Shown piece after piece: positions 56,655 to 64,000 of a DNA stretch of 64,000 nt (positions are counted from its first letter, which is position 1; each line of letters begins with the position of its first letter). The position numbers and the translations under genes are program-made. The notes below the pieces were generated by a model. The model was not told the origin of the DNA, ran no database searches, and was given only the letters and a program-made list of their open reading frames with translations. Source of the DNA: CAWICD01 sp052267165 (GTDB taxonomy: Bacteria > Vulcanimicrobiota > Vulcanimicrobiia > Vulcanimicrobiales > Vulcanimicrobiaceae); NCBI GenBank assembly GCA_052267165.1, contig JBKQHO010000066.1, positions 62,001 to 126,000 of the forward strand, given 5' to 3'.

Positions 56655-57192
56655 TACCTCTGGAAGCAGCATCACTGCCCGTCGCATGCTTCGAATAGAT
56701 GGCAAAGTTGAAGGCCCTGCGCTCGTGCAACACGTCGCACCGAGGAGGTTGGGAGAACCGTCTTTGTCACTCCAGATTCGCCCTTGATCAACGTTGCTTC
56801 ACTTCGCCAGCCTCGAGAGAATCGGCTACGCGCGGGCGTGATGGCCGGCGCTGCGTCGTTGAGAATGCCGGCGTGTCGAACTCGGGCTCCTGGAGGCTGC
56901 TCCAATTTCTTTGGTTTCGGCTATGTCCGGGTTTGAAGAACCAGCGATGTCGGCCAGCGGCGCGCTCGGCCCGTGCTTTGAGCGCCGACCCGTGCGCGGG
57001 GCAACTTTCGATGAGGAATCGATCGGGCGCGTCGGGCTCCGCGCTGCAGCCGCGCCAGGCCAAAACCAAGCATCCGCACGCGGTTGCAGCCGTGCGGATG
57101 CCCTCGGCTCCGAGTCAGCGCCCATTCCGAGCGCGCATGCGAAGGATCGCGCCGGGCGGCGCGACCCTTCTCCGTGATGGATGAGACGAGGA
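56655..57192. other. Spacer with two strong hairpins
   Basis: About 540 bases. GCATCCGCACG and CGTGCGGATGC pair exactly (11 bp, 57070-57101). A second hairpin at 57142-57169 (AAGGATCGCGCC and GGCGCGACCCTT, 12 positions with one mismatch) lies directly behind amt on its strand and may terminate it. No gene was seen. Confidence 0.5.
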
Positions 57193-58578
57193 TCAGCTGC
57201 CGCTAGCCCCGCTTCCAGTCGGTTGCGGGAAGTAGGTCGGCATCGGATCGACGCCGTGAATCGCGAGGTCGCCACCCTCCACTTCGACGTCGCTGGCACG
57301 CAGCGGCACGACGAGCGAAACGATTTTGAGCACGACGAAGGTCATGATCGCGTCGTACACGATGATGAAGAGCGCCGCCAAAAACTGGATCCACAGCTGC
57401 TTGGGGTTGCCGAAAAACAGCCCCTGGGCGTAGACGTCCGGAGTCTTCTTGTCGGTGCTCAAGTACTCGATCATGTACGGGTTTCCGAAGAGGCCAACGC
57501 ACATTCCGCCGACGAAGCCCGCGACACCGTGGGTCGCCCATACACCCAACGTGTCGTCGATGCGCTTGATAAACGTTAGCGGGCCCACCTTGTTGAGCGC
57601 CAGCCATGCGATCACGCCGCCGAGCAGCCCGGTCGCCATCGCACCGAACCCGTCGACGTAGCCCGCACACGGCGTGATGGCCACGAGTCCGGTGATCATT
57701 CCGTTGATCATCGACACCGCGTTGGGCTTACCGACCGCGAACATGTCGAGGAAAAGCCAGCTCAACAGCGCTACAGCAGTCGCGATGTTCGTGTTGAGGA
57801 CGGCCGCGGCGGCGTCGGTGTTCGCGAAGTACGGGTCGCCGCCATTGAAGCCGTTCCAGCCGAGCCACAGCAGCCCCGCGCCGGCCAGTGCCATGATCAA
57901 GTTGTTTGGTTCGAAATCTTGGCGGTCTTCGAGCAAACGCGGGCCCACCACGGCAGCCGCGACGAGGCCGGAGACGCCGGCCGCGAGATGAATGACGTAG
58001 CCGCCGGAGTAGTCGAGCGCACCCATCTGTGACAGCCAGCCGCCGCCCCACAGCGCGAAGGCGCCGACGGAGTACACGAGCGTCGTCCAGAGCGGGACGA
58101 ACAACATCCACGCCTTAAAGTTCATGCGCGCGAAGACCGAGCCCGCGATCAGGATCGGCGTGATCGCGGCGAACACGAACTGGAAGAAGATCATCGCCGA
58201 ACCACCGAAGTGCAGCGGTGGCATCCCGCTTGCAGCGAGCGGAATGTTGGCCTGGCCGATCTCGAAGTCGGGCGTCGCCGCCCAATGCGGGATGCCTACG
58301 AAGCTGCCCAGGATGCCTGGACCGAGGGTTGCCGGAGCCCCGAACGACATGTTATAGGCCCATAACATCCAGACGATGAGGATGATCGAGAAGGCGTAGA
58401 AGCACATCACGGCCGAGTTGAGCGCCCATTTCCTCTTGACGACACCGCCGTAGAGGATCGCCAGGCCGGGAATGCTCTGGAGTCCTACGAACGTCGCGGC
58501 GGTCAATTGCCACGCGTTGTCGCCAGCGTTGAGAAACTTAGGTGCCTCGATATATGGGTTAACGTCCGCTAAAAACAA
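57193..58578 (-). CDS. amt: Ammonium transporter Amt
   Basis: A 461-aa Amt/MEP/Rh channel with eleven membrane segments. Typical sequences are GLAILYGGVVKRKWALNSAV, the signature DYSGGYVIHLAAGVSGLVAA with the pore His, NLIMALAGAGLLWLGWNGFN, and GVAGFVGGMCVGLF. The pore histidines and the stacked phenylalanine region are intact. The start is TTG 58576-58578. There is no glnK/PII gene beside it in the window, although Amt is usually paired with one. Confidence 0.93.
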   Translation of the reverse strand: MFLADVNPYIEAPKFLNAGDNAWQLTAATFVGLQSIPGLAILYGGVVKRKWALNSAVMCFYAFSIILIVWMLWAYNMSFGAPATLGPGILGSFVGIPHWAATPDFEIGQANIPLAASGMPPLHFGGSAMIFFQFVFAAITPILIAGSVFARMNFKAWMLFVPLWTTLVYSVGAFALWGGGWLSQMGALDYSGGYVIHLAAGVSGLVAAAVVGPRLLEDRQDFEPNNLIMALAGAGLLWLGWNGFNGGDPYFANTDAAAAVLNTNIATAVALLSWLFLDMFAVGKPNAVSMINGMITGLVAITPCAGYVDGFGAMATGLLGGVIAWLALNKVGPLTFIKRIDDTLGVWATHGVAGFVGGMCVGLFGNPYMIEYLSTDKKTPDVYAQGLFFGNPKQLWIQFLAALFIIVYDAIMTFVVLKIVSLVVPLRASDVEVEGGDLAIHGVDPMPTYFPQPTGSGASGS

Positions 58579-58771
58579 ACGGGTATCCCCACTTGACGGA
58601 GCAGTTTAGGTCAAGATACCGTCTGGCTCATGAAAGCCGCATTGGACAAGCGATGCATCAGGCCGGAGAAGGATTGTGTATTTACCCGAAGTCCATAAGG
58701 GAAGTCACTTGCTAGATTGAATTTGGGGCTGGGTCCCGCGCGTGACGGAGCGGTTTCGCGCTGGCGACGCA
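58579..58771. other. amt upstream region
   Basis: It contains the amt promoter region. No gene or consensus promoter could be fixed with confidence. Confidence 0.3.
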
Positions 58772-58808
58772 AAACCCGATCGCGCGTCGCCGACGCGCGA
58801 TCGGGTTT
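58772..58808. terminator. Perfect 17-bp bidirectional hairpin
   Basis: AAACCCGATCGCGCGTC pairs exactly with GACGCGCGATCGGGTTT around a 3-base GCC loop. A-rich sequence on the left and T on the right make it terminator-like on both strands. It lies at the end of the ClpX-like fragment. Confidence 0.65.
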
Positions 58809-58876
58809 CTCAGGTACGTCTTGCCGGAGCCGGTTGGGGCGACCAGCTGGATGTTCGACTTCTGCAGCTCGATGCA
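58796..58876 (-). pseudogene. ClpX Walker-A fragment
   Basis: The minus-strand frame reads CIELQKSNIQLVAPTGSGKT followed by YLRNPIA, the P-loop region of ClpX (VEL.KSNILLIGPTGSGKT). Nothing else of ClpX remains. It overlaps the 17-bp hairpin, so it is a scar, not a gene. Confidence 0.6.
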
Positions 58877-59051
58877 GGGCTTTGAAGAGCGCATTCGCTC
58901 GGTCGCCCGTGCGGTCGGAGTACGACACCGGGGTAGGCAGATAGATCTGGGAGGGCTTAGGCTAGCGCTCCACGGGTATTACCGAGCTTTATCGCTTTGT
59001 TCGTGCCAGCCGGTACCTGCCCTTGAAGATCGGATTGTTAAGATCGCGCTT

Positions 59052-61064
59052 TCAGAGTATCTCGCGACTCGGAACAAAGGTCACAAGGTCGCAGGATAGC
59101 TGGCCTTGTGTCGAACTAAGCTCGCGGGTGTTTCGCCGCGTTATCGCTTTGCGTCGGGGGCTCGCCGCCTTCCCCGAAGAAGTTCGACGTGGCACGTTCT
59201 TCGCTGCTGAAATGGCTACGGGCGGCGGTGGTGGCATCTTCATCGCGACGATCTCCGTGATGAGCTGACGCAGGAGCGTCACCGCACCCGTGAGGAACCG
59301 TTCGCAGCTGAGCTCGCCCTTGGCGACCTTCGCTAAGCCGTCTTCCCATCTCGCCGTCATGTCCGGCTTGCGCAGACTATCGGGCAGCGCCGACACAAAC
59401 GCACGCGCGCGTGGAGTCGATACGATGTACTTGCCGTCGGGTGCCAGGAATCCGCGTATCTTGAGGAGTTCGATGATCGCCGCTCGCGTCGCCGGAGTGC
59501 CGATGCCTTCGCAATCCTTGAGCCGCCGCTTCATTGCCTGGTCGCTGACGAACCGGTCGATCCGCATCATCGCCTGAATCAACGTCGCCTCCGTGAAGCG
59601 CTCCGGGGGCTTCGTCTTCTTCTGACGAACCGCTGCGTCAAGGCAGCTCACCGCATCGCCAACCTGCATTTTCGGCACGTCCTGTTTCTCGTCGTCGTCC
59701 CTCTCCTTCGTCGCGATCGCCGCATAGACGGCACGCCACCCCGGAGCAAGCTCCTTGCGACCGGTCGCAGTGAACGGCTCGCCGGCGATCTCGAGGTCGG
59801 CCGAAACCGCCTCGAAGCGGTGTGCTGGATAGAACTGCGCAATGTAGGCGCGACACACGAGCGCGTAGACCTTGCGCTCGGCATCAGCGAGTGCGGAGAG
59901 GGCGGTCGTCGCCGTCGTCGGCACGATCGCGTGGTGTGCCGTAACCTTCTTGTCGTTCCAGACTGCAGTCTTCGTCTTCGAGTCCGCGCCCTTCACGAGT
60001 TGCGCAAGCGAGGGGTCTACGCTCGCGAGCGCCGCGAGGACTGCGGGAGCGTCGGTGTGCTGCGACGCCGGAAGATAGCGACAGTCTGAGCGCGGGTACG
60101 ACGTCAGCTTGTGCCTCTCGTAGAGTGCCTGCGCTGCGTCTTGCACGTCTCGCGCGCGAAGACCGTACCGTTTGCTCGCCTCGATCTGAAGCGAAGCGAG
60201 TGAGTGCGGGAGTGGTGCAGCCTCGCTCTTGGTCGCACGCTCGTAGCGCGTGATCCGACCGACTTGCCCGCGCACCTTTTCGCTGATCGCCTCGGCAACC
60301 AGGCGGTCGAGGACGCGGTCCTCCGGGTCGAGTGCCACCCTTCCCTCGACCGGTTTCCACGTGGCGTCGAACTCACCGCGCGCGTGGGCGACGCGGGCCG
60401 TGACGCCGTAGTGGTCGATCGCGACGAACGCCTCGATCTCGAGGTCCCGCGCCACGATGAGCGCGAGTGTGGGCGTCTGCACCCTGCCGATGGACAACAC
60501 TTCGGCGTATCCGTGTCGGCGGCCAGTGATCGTCGCGGCTCGCGTTGCGGACATCCCGACGAGCCAGTCTGCCCTTTGCCGAGCGAGGGCGCTTCCAGAG
60601 AGCGCGGCGTACTTCGCGTTGTCTTCGAGCGCGGAGATCGCGCGCGTGACGCTGGTTGCATCCGTCGCGTTGAGAAGACAGCGCTGCACGGGCTTACGAT
60701 TCTTGAAGTGGACGAGCACCTCGTCCACCAGGAGCTGCCCTTCGCGGTCGGGATCGCCAGCGTGCACGACGTCGCTCGCCGACGCGAGGAGTTTGCGAAT
60801 GATCGCGAGCTGCGCCCTTGCGTCTTTGCGAGGCTGAAGCTGCCACTGCGACGGCACGAGCGGCAGGTGGTCGAGCCGCCACGACTTCCATTCTGGATTG
60901 TACGTCTCCGGCGGCGCCTGCTCGAGCAGGTGCCCAAAGCACCACGTCACGATCTGCCGTCCGCCGTCGCACTCGATGGCACCCTCCCGGCGCGTGTGCG
61001 GTCCGGGCAGGTACGCAGCGATCTCTCGCGCGAGAGACGGTTTTTCGGCAATCCAGAGGCGCAT
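59052..61064 (-). CDS. topB: DNA topoisomerase III
   Basis: A 670-aa type IA topoisomerase. The Toprim domain has LWIAEKPSLAREIA at the N terminus and the metal motif GDPDREGQLLVDEV; the catalytic tyrosine is in LTSYPRSDCRYL, and IGRVQTPTLALIV and GIGTPATRAAIIELL are typical. There is no zinc finger at the C terminus, only a basic tail (RRTSSGKAASPRRKAITRR). TopB of this type often belongs to plasmids and integrative elements. ATG 61064 fits the family start. It follows the RecD2 remnant by 50 bases, probably in one operon. Confidence 0.93.
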   Translation of the reverse strand: MRLWIAEKPSLAREIAAYLPGPHTRREGAIECDGGRQIVTWCFGHLLEQAPPETYNPEWKSWRLDHLPLVPSQWQLQPRKDARAQLAIIRKLLASASDVVHAGDPDREGQLLVDEVLVHFKNRKPVQRCLLNATDATSVTRAISALEDNAKYAALSGSALARQRADWLVGMSATRAATITGRRHGYAEVLSIGRVQTPTLALIVARDLEIEAFVAIDHYGVTARVAHARGEFDATWKPVEGRVALDPEDRVLDRLVAEAISEKVRGQVGRITRYERATKSEAAPLPHSLASLQIEASKRYGLRARDVQDAAQALYERHKLTSYPRSDCRYLPASQHTDAPAVLAALASVDPSLAQLVKGADSKTKTAVWNDKKVTAHHAIVPTTATTALSALADAERKVYALVCRAYIAQFYPAHRFEAVSADLEIAGEPFTATGRKELAPGWRAVYAAIATKERDDDEKQDVPKMQVGDAVSCLDAAVRQKKTKPPERFTEATLIQAMMRIDRFVSDQAMKRRLKDCEGIGTPATRAAIIELLKIRGFLAPDGKYIVSTPRARAFVSALPDSLRKPDMTARWEDGLAKVAKGELSCERFLTGAVTLLRQLITEIVAMKMPPPPPVAISAAKNVPRRTSSGKAASPRRKAITRRNTRELSSTQGQLSCDLVTFVPSREIL

Positions 61065-61114
61065 GCCGGCGGCCGAGAACGTGCCATCCGGCCCGCTCGT
61101 GGCCGGTGCTCGGC

Positions 61115-62164
61115 TCAATCGGCGAGCCACTCGCACAACTTGGACCAGCGCCGGCGCGTCTGCTCCCCTTTGACTGCGATCGCTAACGCCTTGCGCTGTC
61201 CGACCAGCACGACGAGCCGCTTCCCTCGCGTCACCCCAGTGTAAAGCAGGTTGCGCGCGAGCATCGGGTAGAGACCGAGCGCCGTCTCGACCAGATCGGC
61301 CGGCACTTCGAGCAAGCTGCACCCGAGCGGGATGAGTTCCTCGGTCGGGAGGCCACAATGCCCCTCGTCCATCGCTTCCGCCAGCGCGTAGGCAATGCCG
61401 GCGCGCACCCGTACGAGTGCCGTTTTCTCGATGTTGAGCTTGGCGGCGATCTGATCGGCAGTGCGAAAGCCGATGCCGCGGATGTCACGCGCAAGGCGAT
61501 AGGGGTTCTCGCTGATCAGCTGCACGGCGTCGGCGCCGTAGGTCTTGTAGATGCGCACGGCGCGCGAGGTGCCCACGCCGTCGCCGTGTAGGAACAGCAT
61601 GATCTCGCGAATCACCTTCTGCTCGGCCCACCCGGCAATGATCCTCTGTGCCCGCACCGGGCCGATCCCGGTCACCTCGCGTAGCCGCTCGGGCTGCCGT
61701 TCGATGAGGTCGAAGACGCTCTCGCCGAACGCGGCTACGAGCTTCTTGGCGTAGACGGGACCGCTGCCCCGGATCATCCCGGATCCGAGGTACTTCTCGA
61801 TCCCCTCGACCGTGGTGGGCGCGGTCACGCGCAGGAAGCCGGCGCGGAACTGCACACCGTGAGTGCGGTCGTTCAGCCACGCTCCGCTTGCCTGGATAAA
61901 CTCCCCGGACGAGATCGCGGCCGCGTGGCCGACGACGGTGATGAGGTCCTTTTGGCCGCGTGCCTTGACACGAAGCACGCAAAAGCCATTCTCGGCGTTG
62001 TGAAATGTGACGCGTTCGACCACACCCGCCAGGACTTCGGTCGCCGAGACCGCTGCGGTGGCGCCTCCCACCGAGCCTCCGGAAAGACCGTGTTGCTGGC
62101 CGGCGCCAACGGGCTGGGGCCCGACGCCGGACTGGGAACTCCGAACTGGCTGTTGACCCCGCAT
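61115..62164 (-). CDS. RecD2-like protein lacking the helicase core
   Basis: A 349-aa protein made of the N-terminal part of RecD2 (OB region EVLAGVVERVTFHNAENGFC and the helix-hairpin-helix TGIGPVRAQRIIAGW, then KTYGADAVQLISENPYRLAR) joined near residue 297 to the C-terminal motif VI segment RNLLYTGVTRGKRLVVLVG. About 350 residues with Walker A/B and motifs I-V are missing, and the frame stays open through the junction at about 61270. The stop is normal. It can bind DNA at most, not unwind. A degraded gene or a truncated regulator. Confidence 0.75.
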   Translation of the reverse strand: MRGQQPVRSSQSGVGPQPVGAGQQHGLSGGSVGGATAAVSATEVLAGVVERVTFHNAENGFCVLRVKARGQKDLITVVGHAAAISSGEFIQASGAWLNDRTHGVQFRAGFLRVTAPTTVEGIEKYLGSGMIRGSGPVYAKKLVAAFGESVFDLIERQPERLREVTGIGPVRAQRIIAGWAEQKVIREIMLFLHGDGVGTSRAVRIYKTYGADAVQLISENPYRLARDIRGIGFRTADQIAAKLNIEKTALVRVRAGIAYALAEAMDEGHCGLPTEELIPLGCSLLEVPADLVETALGLYPMLARNLLYTGVTRGKRLVVLVGQRKALAIAVKGEQTRRRWSKLCEWLAD

Positions 62165-62555
62165 CCGTGCGGCTTCCTTCGCCGCGCCGCCGCGTGATGA
62201 TGCCGGGAAAGCCGCCAGGATGAGGTCGATCCGCGAAGGCCGGCAAATCTTTCCTCTGCGCTCATGGATGAGGACGTTGATGCTGCGCGTCGCCCGTGCA
62301 TCCGCGAGGAACGCGGGCGAGACCAATTGTTCCTGGGATCGCCAGCGTACCGCTGAACCAGGGGAACGCCGGCAGTGGTAGATTGTGTGGCAGCTCGAAC
62401 GCAACGAGAAGGCCGCTCACGCCAAGCCACCGGCTTTCCTTCCGACTCCACCTCCCGGTGGATGCTCTTGCCCTTGGCTAATGGTCTGCCAGGACCAGGC
62501 TCCATAGAGGACTCTCACCTCGAAAGAAGGCGCCCATGCCCCGGCGCACCACGAG
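62165..62555. other. Gap with no supported gene
   Basis: About 390 bases upstream of the RecD2-like gene. Open frames on both strands have no start/ribosome support and no match. Confidence 0.4.
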
Positions 62556-62586
62556 AAAGGCGGGCCGCCTGAGCGCCCCGCCTTTT
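62556..62586 (-). terminator. Intrinsic terminator of the 49-aa gene, copy 2
   Basis: On the minus strand AAAGGCGGG/CCCGCCTTT form a stem with loop GCGCTCAGGCGG, followed by TCTC. It is 33 bases after the stop of the microprotein gene and shares the loop and stem architecture of the copy 1 terminator at 33111-33147. Confidence 0.75.
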
Positions 62587-62618
62587 CTCTTCCCGCGTGA
62601 AGAGCGAAGATCCAGCTG

Positions 62619-62768
62619 TTAGAGACGGCTTCGACAGTCCACGAGCGCCATCGCCCAACCTTGGGCGGTGCGCGTCCGGACGAGGTAGCCGTCTTGCGTG
62701 CGATTGTAGATTTGGAAGCCCGCTCTGAGGGCGTCGGCTAGCGAATCAAAAACCATGAGACCGGCCAT
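62619..62768 (-). CDS. 49-aa microprotein, copy 2
   Basis: A 49-aa protein, ATG 62766-62768, stop TAA 62619-62621, with GGAAAGGAGGAAG as ribosome site. The sequence MAGLMVFDSLADALRAGFQI, then YNRTQDGYLVRTRTAQGWAM, is the sister of the gene at 33175-33324. They share the same length, the same SD and related terminators. A TTCGAC...GATACT pair with an 18-base gap lies about 60-90 bases upstream as a possible promoter. No known family. Confidence 0.7.
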   Translation of the reverse strand: MAGLMVFDSLADALRAGFQIYNRTQDGYLVRTRTAQGWAMALVDCRSRL

Positions 62769-63184
62769 CTCGCTTCCTCCTTTCCGGATTGTTATTCACT
62801 TGGACTAACGACAATAGTATCAAAGGTTCCACAACTTTAGTCGAAGCTTGAGTAAATTTTGAGGCTGGGCAGACCTCACGACCCAGGTAGTCTGGGACTT
62901 TGACCCGCGATTGAAGCAACGAGTGCTGAGCCAGCTGCTCTCCCTCGGCCACGGGGCAGTGTCTCCGAAACCTGCTCACATCGCTCGGAAGGGCCCGAGC
63001 ACGGCGAAAATCCGAAAAGAGATCTGGAGCGCCGGTGGTAACTTTCTTCATGGATGCCTGACAGATGATCGCAAACCGAGGCGGGTGGCCGCGCGATGGA
63101 CGCGTCGGCCTGTTCGTCTCAGGACCGTCCGATTTGGCGACCGAATCGAAAGCCGCGATGTCGACTAGCGTGAAAGGGGGCACC
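62769..63184. other. Gap with no supported gene
   Basis: About 415 bases between the divergent microprotein and pentapeptide genes. It holds the promoters of both; no other product was recognised. Confidence 0.4.
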
Positions 63185-63901
63185 ATGAGCGAGGGACGCC
63201 AAGGTGGACAGCCAGGGCCGGAAGCCTCGGAGAGCGGCCGCGATCCAAGCGCGAAGGATGCGCATCCCGGGAGTTCCGCCAAATGGAAGGCGACGGGTCA
63301 GGAACTGAAAGAGGTCATCGCGAGGCACCGGGGCTGGCTTGCGAATCTGCTCGGAGAGCCTCTCCCGGAGCATGACGAGTACCTGGAACGCGAAACGGCT
63401 TACCCGGGTTGGCTGGACGGGGCTCGCACTCACCCGGAAAAGGCAAACCTGTGCGGCGCGGACCTCAGCGATGCGAATCTGAGCAACGCGGACCTGCACG
63501 GCGCGGACCTGAGCGACACGGACTTGAGCAGCGCGGACCTGACCCGCACGAACCTGAGCCACGCGAACCTGAGCGGTGCCGACCTGAGCCCCGCGAGCTT
63601 GAACGGCGCGAACCTTCGCGACGCGGACCTGACCCGCGCGAACCTCTGCCGCGCGGACCTCTACGGCGCGGACCTGCGCGCCGCGAATCTGAGCGGTGCA
63701 GACCTAACCCGGGCACACCTTAGCGGCGCAGACCTCACCCGCGCGAACCTGAAGGGCGCGAACCTGGGCGGCGCGGACCTGACCCGCGCGAACTTCTACG
63801 GCGCGAACCTCTACGACGCGGACCTGCGCGGCGCGAACCTGACCCGCGCCAACTTGAGCGAGGCGCACTTGACCAACGCTAAACTGACCGACACGACGTG
63901 A
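63185..63901 (+). CDS. Pentapeptide-repeat protein
   Basis: A 238-aa protein. The N-terminal 90 residues are charged and partly disordered (with KEVIARHRGWLANLLGEPL). From about residue 92 there are some 28 tandem A(D/N)LxX pentapeptides (ANLCGADLSDANLSNADLHG and onward), predicted to form a right-handed quadrilateral beta-helix. Proteins of this fold can mimic DNA, for example to protect gyrase, but most are of unknown role. ATG 63185 follows AAAGGGGG; earlier in-frame starts (63158) are possible. High sequence repetition makes the coding tract prone to recombination. Confidence 0.9.
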   Translation: MSEGRQGGQPGPEASESGRDPSAKDAHPGSSAKWKATGQELKEVIARHRGWLANLLGEPLPEHDEYLERETAYPGWLDGARTHPEKANLCGADLSDANLSNADLHGADLSDTDLSSADLTRTNLSHANLSGADLSPASLNGANLRDADLTRANLCRADLYGADLRAANLSGADLTRAHLSGADLTRANLKGANLGGADLTRANFYGANLYDADLRGANLTRANLSEAHLTNAKLTDTT

Positions 63902-64000
63902 CGAGTGCGATTACGCTCCGCTATCCGAGCCGCCAGACTCCGCTGCCGGCCTCTGTCAAGCCGTGAACATCTCACCCTGCGAGCAAGCCGGACTCGCGCA

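Noticed and set aside
57070..57101. 11-bp perfect hairpin as a terminator of the F420-type gene
   Set aside because: It is over 400 bases from the stop and has no T-run, so I list it only as a hairpin in the spacer.
63465..63716. Antisense frame over the pentapeptide repeats
   Set aside because: Repetitive Gly/Ser/Arg sequence caused by the repeat on the other strand, not an independent gene.

Overview
The window is chromosomal DNA from a high-GC diderm bacterium. A complete ADP-heptose pathway, an LpxB-like glycosyltransferase and a heptosyltransferase imply an LPS-type outer membrane. L27 carries a Firmicutes-type N-terminal leader. Together with gene order and GC-rich codon use this suggests a deep lineage such as Candidatus Eremiobacterota/WPS-2, but that placement is an inference from general knowledge, not from a search. 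There is no rRNA operon and no CRISPR array.

Core blocks. 1-1450 (+): end of trpS, a DeoR-type regulator and an HPr. 1466-11901 (-): a tightly packed rod-shape and housekeeping run, in transcription order rpmA, terminator, obgE, a small membrane protein, nadD, lysA, a DUF3465 lipoprotein, maf, mreB, mreC, mreD, mrdA and then an aminotransferase. 12480-19710 (+): fabF, rnc, smc and purH with start/stop overlaps. 42198-50061 (+): hisS, accB, gmhA, a secreted protein, gmhB, rfaE1, rfaE2, an LpxB-like enzyme, GT2 and GT9, an almost uninterrupted ADP-heptose/LPS-core operon.

Accessory blocks. 19733-25706: small proteins, a VOC protein, an EamA transporter, a PHA-synthase-like hydrolase and an orphan ParA. 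25951-26941: a dense array of about ten tRNA or tRNA-like genes, several with unusual anticodon or T loops and with strong hairpins in two spacers. It is preceded by a promoter, a 46-codon ORF and a terminator, and followed by an HNH-like fragment and an XRE regulator. 27646-32985: a three-gene DUF2760-Hsp70-Hsp70(DUF3731) chaperone operon. 33175-40583: a conflict-type island with a 49-aa microprotein, a Phd/VapC toxin-antitoxin pair followed by a GHKL ATPase, a helical protein, an HNH nuclease, and a dual-OB protein with two DUF488 proteins.

50524-63901 is a looser region rich in decay: remnants of IS1634-type and IS3-type transposases, a frameshifted epimerase, a frameshifted membrane protein and a ClpX fragment, mixed with a patatin, an F420-type oxidoreductase, Amt, topoisomerase III, a RecD2 that lost its motor core in frame, a second 49-aa microprotein and a pentapeptide-repeat protein.

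Items most worth following up: the tRNA array; the duplicated 49-aa microprotein with its paralogous terminator; a short inverted-repeat element present twice (2732-2900 and 39347-39508); two genes (obgE, gmhB) that seem to start at ATT overlapping an upstream TAA; and the core-less RecD2.
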